A DNA stretch of 64,000 nt from Torymus aiolomorphi (GCA_036365515.1 CM070877.1:114716011-114780010); one strand, 5' to 3'; counted from the first letter of the stretch, positions 22,067-33,690 are shown. Numbers and translations: made by a program. The notes: generated by a model not told the origin, from the letters alone.

Positions 22067-23099
22067 TTAACCTCGAAGCAAGTGTTCGAAATGACGACCA
22101 TTTGCTTCAAGGCACATAGTCAAACGCCTTCGAAAATGACGAACTGTGTTCTGCAAAGTTTGTCTCGGAATGACAGCGCATGCTCGACGAATCCTATCCT
22201 GCATATCTGCTCTTGTAGTGGGTTGTTGCTCAAAAACAGCATTTTCTAAATACCCCCATAAATAGAAATCTGGTGATGTAAGATCGGGTGAGCAAGCAGG
22301 CCAGTTAACCGGACCTCCTCGACCAATCTATCTGTTACCATAGTGCTCATTCAAAAAAGCCCTTACAATTCGAGCGAAATGTGGTGCTGCGCCGTCTTGC
22401 TGGAGCCACATTCTTCGTCGCGTTTCTAAATCAACATCTTCCATCAATCCAGGTAGTTCATCTCTTATTAGCGTCAAATAGGTATGTTGATTTACATTGA
22501 TCTTCAAAAAAATAAGGGCCAATCAAATATCCATTGATAATCCCGCACCATACCGTAATACTCCAACGTCTTTGATGGTTTACAGTTCGGACCCAATGAG
22601 GATTCACATCAGACTAATAATGGCAATTATGCCTATTCAGTTCCCCATCACTTTGAAATTGTGCCTCATCAGAAAAAAGAATAAAGTTAAAAAAGTCTGG
22701 ATCATTTTCTATCATTTGTAAAGTCCATTGGCAAAACACAATACGCTGTTAGAAATGCTAAAACTGTAGCTCTTGAACCAAAGTAATATGATACGCGTGA
22801 TGTTGAAGCACCTTCATAATTCTTAAAAAAGTATTTCTTGGAATACCAATTTCCCTTTCGACTCGACGAGCACTAATGTGTGGGTCAAGATGAATTATTG
22901 CAAGGATAGTTACAACTCGATTATCATTTTCATCATACTCATGGCGCCTACGTTGGCGAACCATGTGTCCACCACGAGCTCTTTGAGTTAAACGTTTGAC
23001 AGCTCTATCGTCAGGATGTCGTCTGTCAGGATAGCGTTCAGCATAAAGTCTTGCCGCACCACGATAATTATTTTGGCTTACTCCTAAAACCAAAATCAT
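22067..23099 (-). pseudogene. Mariner-type transposase, broken
   Basis: The transposase cuts and pastes the element. The N-terminal part (113 codons) reads NNYRGAARLYAERYPDRRHP and RQRRRHEYDENDNRVVTILA, then ISARRVEREIGIPRNTFLRI, a helix-turn-helix DNA-binding region of the kind often annotated DUF4817 in insects. The catalytic part follows in other frames: LFSDEAQF (first Asp), WLQQDGAAPHFARIVRAFLN (second Asp) and CSPDLTSPDFYLWGY (third). Counting by eye, the second-to-third spacing is about 41 residues, which would fit a DD41D-type enzyme. A stop near 22760, frame changes around 22520 and a TAG for Trp at 22328 disable it. The end is HLLRG. Confidence 0.83.
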
Positions 23100-23559
23100 A
23101 TCAACGATCTCGTTGGGCGGATAGTCAGCCCTTTCAGAGCCAGCTATTATATTAAATTTAAATAGTAAAATGGTATCAAAAATATTAATAATTATAAGGC
23201 TCGCCCGTATACGGTCGCACCTAAAAAGGAAAAATGTTGGAAATTACGGTAACTTTAATTAGCTAACTGTATTGCCATAAATACTTCGTTTGTCACACTT
23301 TTTTAATTTTAAATTTTGAAATAAAATAATCGTTAAAACATTAAAGGTATTCAATTCAATAAAGCATTATTTCTTATTTTAATTGGAAATAAAACTAAAA
23401 CTTCCTTTTATTTTTTTGTTTTATGTAAATAATGTGAATTAGTAGCGTTCGAATTTCAGAAATACTAATTTTGATAATGTAATCATTAAAAACACATCTA
23501 CGAAGAAAATAGGTTCCGTCAATGGTTCTTTTAAATTTATTTTTCAGGTTCTAGCAGGA

Positions 23560-24666
23560 TAGTGGAGCACCACATTTCACGCTCATAATAACAGCATTTT
23601 CTAATAAACACTTTAGTATTAGATGGATTGGTTGAGGAGGTCCGGTGAAATGGCTTGCTTCTTCATCCCATACTTCACCATCAGACTTTTGTTTATGGGG
23701 GTATTTGAAAAATGCTATTTTTGAGCAACAACCCACTACAAGAGCAGACATGCAGGATAGGATTCGTCGAGCATGCGCTGCCATTCGGAGACAAACTTTG
23801 CAGAACACAGTTCGCCATTTTCAAAGGCGTTTGACTATGTGCCTTGAAGCAAATGGTCGTAATTTCGAACACTTGCATCGAGGTTAAATAAAAATTTATT
23901 TACATTAGTGAGAGGCGAGGGGACTCACTATAATCAAGCAGCCCGAACAGTGAGAGGCAAGGGGACTCACTATAATCAAGCACCCCGAACAGCGAGAGGC
24001 AAGGGGACTCACTTTAATTAAGCATCTCAAAGGAAACAATCCTTACTACGACCACGTCGTTGTTTCTGGGTAGCGCAAAATGTAAGGTTAACACATTTAT
24101 AACAGAAGCTTCAGGATGTGTGGGTTTGGGGTGTATGGGATTAGCATGCGTGGGGTAGGGATCTGTGGGACTGGGGGGTGTGGGGTATGGTTGTGGGACC
24201 GGGGTGTAACAGTTCAGCATGTGAGGGCATGAAGTGTATGGGGTTAGGATGTGCGAGTTTGAGTTTTGTTTACTAGGATGTGTAAGTTTTGGGTGTGTGG
24301 GTTCCTCTATTAAGCCTACGATCAATTTGAACCAGCTTAGCCTGTGGTTCATGGAAAAAACCGATTTTAAACGGACTTTTCTGAGTTTGACCTAGATTTG
24401 ACCATGAAATGACCTTGGAAAAAATTTCTCAATATTTTGAACGTAAAATTTCTCGCTCTTTCCGAATCCGGGGTCAAAACTAGGTGTTTCCATATGAAAA
24501 AACCACTTTGACCTTGAAATAACCTCAAAGGTCAAGTTCAAGGTCCAAGACTTTAGCGCCATTATGTGGCCCCCTTTGTCCCCTATAACTTTTGTCTGAA
24601 CCTTTTTTCTCTATCGGGCTTAGATTCCGAGAAATGCGGGTGCGGCGATTAAAATGGGTCACCGTG
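23560..24666. repeat. Right inverted arm of the mariner-type element
   Basis: Mirror of the left arm with roughly 90% or better agreement by eye, including TIR, AGGTCA-rich segment, C-rich minisatellite and 50-bp repeats. Confidence 0.85.
23600..23887 (+). pseudogene. Second, inverted copy of the transposase C-terminus
   Basis: Plus strand reads SHTSPSDFCLWGYLKNAIFE then QQPTTRADMQDRIRRACAAI and LTMCLEANGRNFEHLHRG, the same tail as the minus-strand gene. Only the last 90 or so codons are present. It arose with the long arm and is not a second full gene. Confidence 0.85.
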
Positions 24667-24667
24667 T

Positions 24668-25090
24668 ATATATATAATACAGTAAATCTTTCTTATGCTC
24701 TTTTTTTTAATTTAGAAAATTATAAAATATATTATTTTTTGCTTATTTGTTATTTTAGATATTGTTTTCATAAACACAATTATGTGATTAACTTGTGACA
24801 GCTAACCTGTTGAAAATAATGTTAAACATAGAATAAGGCTGTGCCATATTTTTGAATTTATTATAAAAATTGTTTAAAAAAAATCAGTCTATTAGAAAGA
24901 GTTATGATTGAAAATAAAGGAATTGCCATAAGACTACCATTACTATTACTATTATTATAATTATAGAAATAATAATCGAATAGAAATACAATAAGACTGT
25001 GCCATTACTATTATTATTATAATTATGGAAATAATGATTATTGAAATAAAAAAAAGAAGATGCAATGTCAGATCAGATGTGTTTTATGCT
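24668..25090. other. AT-rich DNA
   Basis: Contains a short direct repeat (AATAAGACTGTGCCAT-like and ATTACTATTATTATAATTAT at about 24940-25030). No gene seen. Confidence 0.6.
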
Positions 25091-26555
25091 ACCCGTATGA
25101 AAAAAAGAAACATAGGAAATCATAATAAACCGTATGAAACCGTAGCAAACCGTAAGAAACCGTATAACACCGTGGAAAACTGTTGGATTTCGGAAAATTT
25201 CCAGTGTTAATTCCTACGGTTTTCTACGATTTTATATGTTTTTGTACGATTTTGTACGAGATTTTGCACGATATGTACCTACATTTATTATTTCCACTAA
25301 AAAAATTTGTTATATATGCGAAACATTTATCAATCGTAATAAAACGTATGAAAACATATAAAACCGCATTAATCCATACATAAACGTATGAAAACGTAGG
25401 AAATCAGTAAAATTGTTTAAAAACTTACACAAATATGCGTTTTTATACGTTTTATAAATTTTCTTACGTTTTCTTACGTTTTCTTACGATTTCTTGTGCT
25501 TTCCTACGTTTAAGTTTTTACAAACAAATTGAAGAAAATTTATAAATCATGTCAAAACGTATAAAACCGTACAAAAACGTACGAAGTCGTAAAAAATTTG
25601 CCCAAAAACCAACACTTTCCTACGGTTCCCTACCCCTATTAGAACCGAAACGTTTAAAAACGTTTTTAAAACATTCTTTGAAATACTTTATAACGTTTTT
25701 CAAAAAAGTTTTAAAAACGTTTTAAAAATGTGGATAATGTCCGCTTTTTAAAGCACTTGCACGTTTTTAAAACGTTTTAAGGATGTCTAAAAAATGTCTT
25801 TAAAACATTTTAAAACTTTTCAAACGTTTGAAAAACGTTTTTAGAATGTTTGTATTATTTACAAGGTATGTTTAAAATAAATTTTTTCGTTTTTAAAATG
25901 TTTTTAAAACGTGCTAAAATTTTTCGAAATGCATTTCGTAATACAACTATGATCGATAGGTGGCACATGACAATACATGGGTAAAAATGTTTGGTTCAGG
26001 TTATAAGTCAAAGTCAGGGAATAAGGATGGGTGGGTGGGTGAGGCGGTGATCGAAGTTTGATGCTCTTATTTAAAATTTTTTTTTTTATTAACAATGTCT
26101 TTATAAACGTTTCAAAAACGTTTTAAAAACGTTTATCATTTTGTATGGACTACTTTCTTTATAATAGTTCAAAAACGTTTTTAAAATGTTTTTTAAACGT
26201 AACTGCAAAGGTTTAGGATCAGTCTGGCAAGTTTGGGCAACGTCATAAAAACGTTTTCGACACGTTTTCTAAAACTAAGAACTATAGAATTAGCTACATC
26301 AAATAAACGTTTTAAAATATTTTAAAGACATTTTTTAGACGTTCTTAAAACGTTTTAAAAACGTGCGAATGCTTCAAAAAGCGGACATTATTCACGTTTT
26401 TAAAACGTTTTTAAAACGGTTTTTCAAAAACTTTACAAAGTGTTTCAAACCACGTTTTAAAAACGTTTTTTAAATGTTATGTTTTATTAGGGACAGTTTC
26501 TTATGGTTTTCTACGTTTTCGTACGGCTTCCTACATTTATTATTTCCATTCGGGT
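25091..26555. mobile_element. Iteron-rich inverted-repeat element (AAACCGTA family)
   Basis: Ends ACCCGTATGAAAAAAAGAAA and, reversed, ACCCGAATGGAAATAATAAA. Inside each end are many approximately 10-bp units such as AAACCGTAAG and their complement, in both orientations. It has no coding frame. A single end of the same family is at 57003. Confidence 0.7.
25634..26492. mobile_element. Nested iteron-rich element (AAACGTTTTT family)
   Basis: Inverted ends CCCTATTAGAACCGAAACGT and CCCTAATAAAACATAACATT enclose dense arrays of AAACGTTTTT/AAAACGTTTT. It interrupts the outer AAACCGTA element: outer-type units resume at CAGTTTCTTATGGTTTTCTA. Around 26029-26047 is a G-rich GGGTGGGTGGGTGAGG tract. Confidence 0.65.
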
Positions 26556-27468
26556 ACAGCGTATTTGTATCTAACAAAATTTGTAAATGAAATTGCTGTA
26601 GTGTAGTATAGCTATCTGTGAAATGTAATTCTAAAATATATTTGATTTATTTGTTATTATTATTTATTTATCTAATACTAATTTAAAGTAGAAATCAGAA
26701 AACTTCCTACTAAAGAAAAAATAAGGGAAGGATAAGTTTTTCCTGAAATCTATAAGAATTAAAAGAATTATTTTCATATGACTTTATAACTTCCCTCCCT
26801 TTCTCCCACCCTCTCTCTCACTCGCTCGCTCCCCTCTCTTTCCCTCCCTCTGATCCCTTTTCCTCTCCCTCAACATGTGTCAAACTCTGTACCAAGAACT
26901 TTAATGAGAGCCTAAATATTTTTTTTTAAAAATCAGTAAAACAAATAGTATTGTTAATAAAACTTTCTACGAAAGTATAAAATAAGGCAAGTATAAGTTC
27001 TTTCTGTATAGTCTATAGAATAATAAAATTTATGATTTTGTGGAAGAAATCAAATAAATACTAGCGAAAAAGTCTGTACCTTCTTCGAGTCAATATATTC
27101 TCAACAAATTGTATGTATGATGTATATTCACGTTGTTCACTGCAAATTAAACAATCGAAATTTGTGAAATCAATTATCAATAGTCAAGTAATGCAAACAA
27201 CTCTCCGAAACAACTGTATGATTGTTCTCAAAAATGTATTCCAATTTGTTTATACTTCTATACAAATAAAACACAAGAAAGTACTGAAATCAATTTATTG
27301 TAGTCAAGTACGCATCGCATAAGTTAATTTAAATTACACAATAGAACTTTTCGTACCTCAGGTATAAAATTACATTTTACGTCCACGTTGTGATAATGAG
27401 CTCGAGGGCCAGCGAAGTTCGCTAGCTTCAGGGATTATTTATCACATAAGATCGTAAAATCTTATACC

Positions 27469-27473
27469 CATCG
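27469..27473. repeat. 5-bp target duplication of the Transib-like MITE (CATCG/CGTCG)
   Basis: CATCG on the left and CGTCG at 27999-28003 on the right. The empty site in the other palindrome arm reads CGCCG once (complement of 28931-28938). Confidence 0.65.
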
Positions 27474-27732
27474 CACAGTGGTCTCAAATCCACTTTTACT
27501 GGTATTTTGCCCGTTTCAAGCGAATTTTTCACGGATCAAAGTGATTCAAGCGGAATAGTAAAGCTTTTATAATATAGAATTAAAAGCCACTACACACAAG
27601 GGTGGTAACCACCCCTATTTATTATTAAACAACCTCTAAACTTATATCGAAACCTATATGTTGTTTGCTGTCAGTGTTTAATTTATATGTTATATTTATA
27701 ACACACTCACACACACACGCGCACACACACAC

Positions 27733-27783
<51 letters not shown>

Positions 27784-27998
27784 ATATGTATATAATATAT
27801 GTATATAATATATATGTATATTCATAATTAATGTTTTCGGTTACAGGAGATACTTTGTAAAATGTAAAAATACTTACTTTCTAAAATGTAAAAATTTCTA
27901 TATAAGTTTAGGGGTTGTTTAATAATAAATAGGGCTGGTTGCCTCCCTTGTATGTAGTGGCTTCTAATACCAGTAAAGGTGGATTTGGCACCACTGTG
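27474..27998. mobile_element. Transib-like MITE with CACAGTG ends
   Basis: Terminal inverted repeats begin CACAGTGGTCTCAAATCCAC and CACAGTGGTGCCAAATCCAC and extend inward to AAGCCACTACANACAAGGG and a CCCTATTTATTATTAAACAA segment. A 5-bp GC-rich target duplication and a CACWRTG start are hallmarks of Transib, the superfamily related to RAG1. No transposase is encoded. A (CA)n microsatellite and AT repeats fill the middle. Confidence 0.65.
27704..27781. repeat. (CA)n microsatellite
   Basis: CA/CG-interrupted dinucleotide run in the middle of the Transib-like MITE, followed by ATATATGTAT repeats. Confidence 0.95.
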
Positions 27999-29745
27999 CG
28001 TCGTACGAACATTATTTTTCGTTATCGTGGGCGCAATGAGTGTCCATGAAACCTTTTTCTTGCAAACATACTGCAGACCCATTACGAAACGATGGTACTA
28101 TAGTTACAACACATCTCTATTTTTCATTATTCTTTTTCAATTTTAAACTTTCTATAGTATAATATTATGCATCTTGGGAGGACAAGAGAAGAAAAGTCTA
28201 GAGTTGCTCTAGCAGGGGTGGTCCTCCGTTCTCCCATACGTACTTAGCGGGCCCGATGGTTTGCAGTTTACAGGTGGACTATTTACATAATATGTAGAAT
28301 ATTAAATTTTTGCAGAAATTCATTAACAATCTTGGTATGCATCCATTATAAGTAATTACGTTGACTCTGATTTCTAATTGGTTCCGTTTAAGTACAATAT
28401 TCCTACATGTACAGAATCATGGCTTACTTTTATTACCCAAAATATTTTTCCTTGTGTCCGTCTTTTTTTAAACGGGGATGAAATAAAAAATTCATATAAA
28501 TTTATAGTCTATTGAAAAGAGCTTTACACTTTAATAACCATTTTGTAAGCAACCTATTTTGTATCGTTTTGCACTGTCTTTTTAAAAACAGTGATAAATT
28601 CGCGGATCTATATTTAATATAGGAGCAATTCATTTATACATTTTACCTGATCTTTAAACATATGACACCTTGAACTGCAAACCGTCGGGCCCGCCAAGTA
28701 CGTATGGGAGAACGGAGGACCACCCCTGCTAGAGTAACTCTGGACTTTTCTTCTCTTGTCCTCCAAAGATGCGTAATATACTATAGCAGGTTTAAAATTG
28801 AAAAAGAATAATGAAAAATAGGGATGTGTTGTAACTATAGTACCATCGTTTCGTAATGGGTCCGCAGTATGTTTGCAAGAAAAAGGTTTCATTGACACTC
28901 ATTGCGCCCATAATAATGAAAAATAATGTTCGGACGGCGGATATAAGATTTTACGAGCTTATATGATAAATAATCCCTGAAGCTAGCGAACTTCGCTAGC
29001 TCTCGAGCTCATTATCACAACGTGGACGTAAAATGTAATTTTATACCTGAGGTACGAAAAGTTCTATTGTGTAATTTAAATTAACTTATGCGATGCGTAC
29101 TTGACTACAATAAATTGATTTCAGTACTTTCTTGTGTTTTATTTGTATAGAAGTATAAACAAATTGGAATACATTTTTGAGAACAATCATACAGTTGTTT
29201 CGGAGAGTTGTTTGCATTACTTGACTATTGATAATTGATTTCACAAATTTCGATTGTTTAATTTGCAGTGAACAACGTGAATATACATCATACATACAAT
29301 TTGTTGAGCATATATTGACTCGAAGAAGGTAGAGACTTTTTCGCTAGTATTTATTTGATTTCTTCCACAAAATCATAAATTTTATTATTCTATAGACTAT
29401 ACAGAAAGAACTTATACTTGCCTTATTTTATACTTTCGTAGAAAGTTTTATTAACAATACTATTTGTTTTACTGATTGTTTAAAAAAAATATTTAGGCTC
29501 TCATTAAAGTTCTTGGTACAGAGTTTGACCCATGTTGTGGGAGCGGGTGAGGGAGAGGGAGGGAATGAGAGGGGAGAGAGTGAGATGGCGAGAGGAAGGG
29601 AGGAAAGTTGTAAAGTCATATGAAAATGATTCTTTTAATTCTTATAGATTCCAGGAAAAATTTATACTTGCCTTATTTTATACTTTCGTAGAAAATTTTC
29701 TGATTTCTACTTTAAATTAGTTTTAGATAAATGATAAATCAAATA

Positions 29746-30290
29746 TATTTTCGAGAAAAAGATGTGAATGCTTTTTTTTTAAAGGAAATATTTTCCATAG
29801 ATTCTGTAGAACTTTGAAAATAATTATTGTTAAAAAAATTATTTGTTTTCATAAAAAATTTTTGGAAAGATTTTTATATACCTATAGTTTGCAAAAGTTA
29901 AGGTGATTAATATTACTATTGATTTTGCTGATTGTTTTAAACAAAATATTTAGGTTCTCATTAAAGTTCTTGGATCAGAGTGTGACAGATGTTGAGGGAG
30001 AGTGAGATGGAGGGAGAGAGCATGCGAGAGAGAGTGGTGGGAGAGTATTTATTATTTTAAAAAAATTGTTAGTTACCTAATTGTAGTAGTATTTTTTTTA
30101 TCTTATATTTATAATTTGTATTTTTAATAAAGTTCTTTAAGAGGGGCATAACACAAAAGTGTCCGAAACGTTGGAAAAAACAATTTGATAGCTAAATTTT
30201 TAAATTTTCAAAATAAAAAATATTCAAAAATATTTTTTAAAGCGATATGTACTGAAATTTGTTGATTTTGAGAAATTTCTTTTTCGGGTC
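29746..30290. other. AT-rich DNA with a partial second copy of a family C tail
   Basis: 29920-30045 repeats the TTTAGG...CTCATTAAAGTTCTTGG segment and GA-rich tract seen at 29470-29590. No gene. Confidence 0.6.
30128..30172 (+). ncRNA. Hammerhead-like ribozyme motif (c), degenerate
   Basis: UUUAAGA in place of CUGANGA, G, stem II GGGCAU...GUGUCC with a G-U pair, then GAAACGUU, with short stem I UUC/GGA. It fits the layout of the other motifs but has lost the core G5. Confidence 0.25.
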
Positions 30291-30410
30291 TGTATGTATG
30301 TGCGTGTGCACGCGCGGGTGTGTGTATATGTACATGTAGACTCTTAATATCTCGAGAATCATTCCGCCGGTTTTGATCGAACAAGGCTCATTCTCTTCGT
30401 CTCGATGAAA
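30290..30410 (+). repeat. TG-microsatellite cassette, copy 1 (partial)
   Basis: GTCTGTATGTATG, an interrupted (TG)n run, then CTCGAGAATCATTCCGCCGG and TTTTGATCGAACAAGGCTCA, ending CTCTTCGTCTCGATG. Related copies are at 43138-43440 and 59274-59640. Confidence 0.6.
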
Positions 30411-30449
30411 ACACTTAGTGCCTTGGTTGATTTGAGTGTTTACCGATTT

Positions 30450-32260
30450 TCACATGTCGTTTTCTTTGGCGTGCCTGCCTTCACGGTACTTAATGGCTCT
30501 CTCGATTGCCAGAAGGTCTACGGGGGGAAGTCCCGCAATCACCGAGAGAGCGATGCCCGACACGGTACGGTAGGCACGGGCCACCCTCAACGTGGCCGTT
30601 CGGTACGCCTGTCGGCAAGTGACTCCGTAGCTTGTATGGCTATTCATAGCTTCTGCCCAGATTGAGGCACCGTATAGTATTACGGAGCTCACCACTGTAG
30701 AGAGGAGAGCCCGTCGCGGCTACTTCGGTCCTCCTATGTTGGGCATAATACCCGCTAGGGCGCATGCCACTCCAGCTGCCTTTAACCCAGCGTTTACGAG
30801 GTGCTCCTTGAACGTCAGTCGCGCATCTATCATAACCCCAAGGTATTTAATAGTGCCTACCATCCTAATCGTTTTGTCTTCGACCGTAAAGGTGGCATAC
30901 TTCCTCTTGTTTGTTCATGAGATCAGCACCGTCTCCGTCTTCTCTGCCGCCAGACTCAGTCCGTGGTCGCTCAGCCAGCCAGCTACCACCTCGATAGCCT
31001 CATCTCCAATGTGTTGGATCTCCTCGATACTCTTCGCTACGACGATCAGCGCAACGTCGTCAGCGAAGGCCATCATCGAAGCCCCCTCTTGGAGCGGTTA
31101 CCTAAGGAGTTCGCCATATAGGACGTTCCAGCCAGGGGGCCCCAGGACTGAGCCCTGCGGCACGCCTCCTGTGATTTCGTAGAAGTGCGTACCATCATCG
31201 GTGTCGTAAAGCAGGATTCGGTTTCCCAGGTAGCTTGAGATAATCCTACGGAGATAAAGCGGTGTCTTTAGTAGCTCTAAGGACTCCATGATGTAATCCC
31301 ACCTGACCGAGTTAAACGCATTTCGGATATCTAGGCAAATGACAGCGCACATTCACAGTTGAGCGACCTTTCCGGAAGCCGAACTGGTTATCGGATAGGC
31401 CACCTGCCTTTAGTATCGCCGCGTCCACCAATAGACTGGCGGGCGTCTTCGGGGGTTGGACTTTGTGGACATTGAGGCGTTGCAGGCCGCTGATATGGCT
31501 CGTGAGAGGCTTCGAGCTTTTTTCTCTGCGGTTCCTTCCAACAATGCTTCCTCTAGAGAACAGAGAAACGCCTCTCTGTCGAAGGTAGACGGTGCCCATC
31601 TCTCTTTTATCGGCAGCTTTTCCGTGCCTGCCGTTTTGCTGTTCAGCTGGAGCTTATATACTAGGGATTGATGATCGCTGCCCGTGTACCGATCGCTCAC
31701 TCGCCAGCCGAGCCCCTCTTGCATCAATCTAGATTTGACGAAGGTCAGGTCGACTATAGATGTCTTGCCTCCCTTAGAGTAGGTCGGCGTTTTTCCTGTG
31801 TTAGCGATCTCAAGCTCCAACATTGCGAAGACCTCGAGGAGCATACATCCATGCTGGTTAGTCTTCACGCTGCCCCATTCTGTCGCCCATGAGTTAAAGT
31901 CCCCCCAATCATTACTGGTAGTCGGGAGGCGCTAGCACTGGCTACGACAGAATCCAAGGATCTTGAGAAGTCTTCGATGTCATCGTTGGGTGGAAAATAG
32001 CAACTGTACAGTGGCATATCTGCTACCTCCACCCAGGTGAACCCGGGCAGAGGGGGGTCCATTTTGTTGTATATATGAAGATTTCCGCATACCCAGATGG
32101 TAGCCTTGCTGGTGGTATCCCGAATCCAGTTTGGTTCGTTAAGGTCCCTGTACTCCTCGCTGACTATGACAATGTCGGCCTTCTCTTCTCGAACTAGCTG
32201 TGGGAGCAGGTCCTGAGCCACCGCACAATGGTTCAGGTTGATTTGGAGTACTCTAGCCAT
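30450..32260 (-). pseudogene. R1-clade ORF2: endonuclease and reverse transcriptase
   Basis: ORF2 nicks the target and copies the RNA there. It starts MARVLQINLNHCAVAQDLLP, the APE endonuclease start, with VIVSEEYRD following; the catalytic GDFN-like segment is corrupted (MIGGTLTHG). TPTYSKGGKTSIVDLTFV and GSDHQSLVYKL close the nuclease. RT then shows LSDNQFGFRKGRSTVN, ICLDIRNAFNSVRW (motif A, Asp present), GGVPQGSVLGP (motif B), AFADDVALIVVAKS (motif C, intact) and IKYLGVMIDARLTFKEH. The C-terminus ends LPPVDLLAIERAIKYREGRH. About 40 codons between GRSTVN and motif A are missing, and at least three frame changes occur. Length is shorter than the roughly 1000 residues usual for R1 ORF2. Confidence 0.88.
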
Positions 32261-33260
32261 TGTTGTTGTTTGTTGTCACGTCCTCCGCCGGTTTCTCATT
32301 GTTATGGGCCATACAATCCACTGCTTTGTGACCCTCTCTTCTGCACCGGAAACATGGCGCTGACAGATCAACCGTGCTTTTGCAGTCCTTCGCTATATGT
32401 CCGTTTTCATGGCACCTAAAGCATCGCGATGGTGTTTGTCTCTGCCGTACCTTGCAGTTCACCCAGCCAATTCTGAGCTTTCCACTTTGCAGTAGCTTTT
32501 TTGCTTCTGCGACGGGAAGTAGGACACTGGCTGCTTGGGTGCCACTATAAGCTTTCCTAAGTTTGACACACTGGGGGTTACTGCTTGTGACCCAGTCACC
32601 ACGGCGATAGCCTGAGCGACCTCTTCAGTGGTAGTAGTCTCGTCCATGTTCTTGATGATTAGGACTTCCTTATGGGTCAGCATTAGCAGCTGACCCCTTT
32701 CGGGTGGACAAGGCTTTTGCCTGAAGCTCTTGAGTTGCAGCACCAGGTTTTACGAGCTCTAGTAGTAGTTCTCCTGCTCGAGTGCGCCTAATGCGCGTGA
32801 CCCTTTCCCCGAGCTCTTTCAGGTCCGGCGCGCCTTTAACCCTACGAATGATTTCGGAATGAGCCCGGCCTTCGGTTGTGCGATTGGCATTTTACGCTTG
32901 CTCGCATCCCCGGTTTTCCTTTTGGTTTTCTTCTTTTCCCCCACAGTCGTCCAGCCAGCATTCATGCACTGCTGCTCAGGTACTGCTGTTGTTGGTTGGA
33001 GCTGTCCATCGTTACTTGTTATCTGGGTTCTTCGTTTCTTTCCCTGCTTGGCTATCGAAGTGAGAGCTTCTCGCGGTTTGGAGGCACCCGTGGCGCGCCT
33101 TCTTTACGGAAGAGGGGCGAAGTTTGTACCGCTTCATCCTTAGCTGGTCGCGCCGCCTGTGCCGAACCTTTCTTGTTGGACTTTGGCATACTCCTTGAGC
33201 GCTCTAGCAGTACTCCTGGCCATTTTCTTAAGCTCTGTATGGAGTTTCTTCTTCTCTAAG
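32253..33260 (-). pseudogene. R1-clade ORF1 (RNA-binding, zinc knuckles)
   Basis: ORF1 binds element RNA. The N-terminal half is basic and Glu/Lys-rich. The conserved middle reads IIRRVKGAPDLKELGERVTR then IRRTRAGELLLELVKPGA, a block typical of R1 and relatives. After a frame change come LTHKEVLIIKNMDETTTTEE and SVSNLGKLIVAPKQPVSYFP. The C-terminus has two CCHC knuckles, CFRCHENGHIAKDC and CFRCRREGHKAVDC; many R1 elements have three. The stop lies inside the ORF2 start. Broken by frameshifts near 32460 and 32870. Confidence 0.82.
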
Positions 33261-33339
33261 ATAAACTTCACGAGCGACTAGATGTCTGCACTAAGCCGCG
33301 TGAAGGTCTCCTCATTTTTCGGGTAGATGTATGTGGCCC

Positions 33340-33690
33340 CCCCCAAAATCCGTGGGGCCTGCGCCGACCACCGGAGCTTTGACCCGATCGGAATCGACGG
33401 TGGGATTCCCCCCTTTAATGGGGGTACCCACTTGGGGTACTATATTCATTTCGTACACTACTTCCATCTTTGCATCTTCGCTCATTTTTTGAGATGCAGT
33501 AAGGGCCAAGCAGTCCACCCCTTCTGCACCAGCCTGATAGGCCACAACGTGCTTCTGCCCCCCCCCCCCCCCAAATCCGTGGGGCCTGCACCGACCACCG
33601 GGGCTTTCACCCGATCGGAATCGATGGCGGAATTCTCCTCATTGTTGAGGATACCCGCTTGGGGTAAACTGTTTTGTTGCACATCTACCA
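33340..33690 (-). repeat. Direct duplication in the 5' region of the R1 element
   Basis: Units at about 33340-33430 and 33560-33670, 227 bp apart, both reading DSDRVKAPVVGAGPTD on the minus strand. A C14 run precedes the second unit. The 5' regions of R1-like elements are often duplicated like this. Confidence 0.75.

Larger units (their letters stand above)
21224..22330. repeat. Left inverted arm of the mariner-type element
   Basis: Order from the end: TIR, AAGGTCA-rich segment, minisatellite of CCCATACACCCC-like units, three units with AGTGAGTCCCCTTGC, then transposase 3' end. Confidence 0.85.
21224..24666 (-). mobile_element. Mariner-type (IS630-Tc1-mariner) DNA transposon with about 1.1-kb inverted arms
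   Basis: The ends are CACGGTGACCYATTTTAATC in inverted orientation, flanked by TA on both sides, the standard target of this superfamily. The arms 21224-22330 and 23560-24666 are inverted copies that include the 3' end of the transposase gene, so the C-terminus is encoded twice, facing inward. The centre holds the remainder of a minus-strand transposase pseudogene. Confidence 0.85.
26636..29745. repeat. Giant palindrome of repeat family C
   Basis: The left arm (26636-28276) and right arm (28672-29745) are inverted copies around a 0.4-kb spacer. The arms encode the same 69-residue frame (MYDVYSRCSLQIKQ) in opposite directions without one visible difference, so the arms are very similar or recently converted. 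The left arm is longer because of the Transib-like insertion. The right arm has a perfect GCTAGCGAACTTCGCTAGC palindrome at about 28983. Confidence 0.85.

Noticed and set aside
27474..27998. hAT-type assignment for the MITE in the palindrome
   Set aside because: CAGTGG within the end looks hAT-like, but the empty site supports 5 duplicated bases, not 8, and the end begins CACAGTG.
33552..33572. G-quadruplex or regulatory role of the C14 run
   Set aside because: A homopolymer at a duplication boundary of the R1 5' region; slippage is a sufficient explanation.
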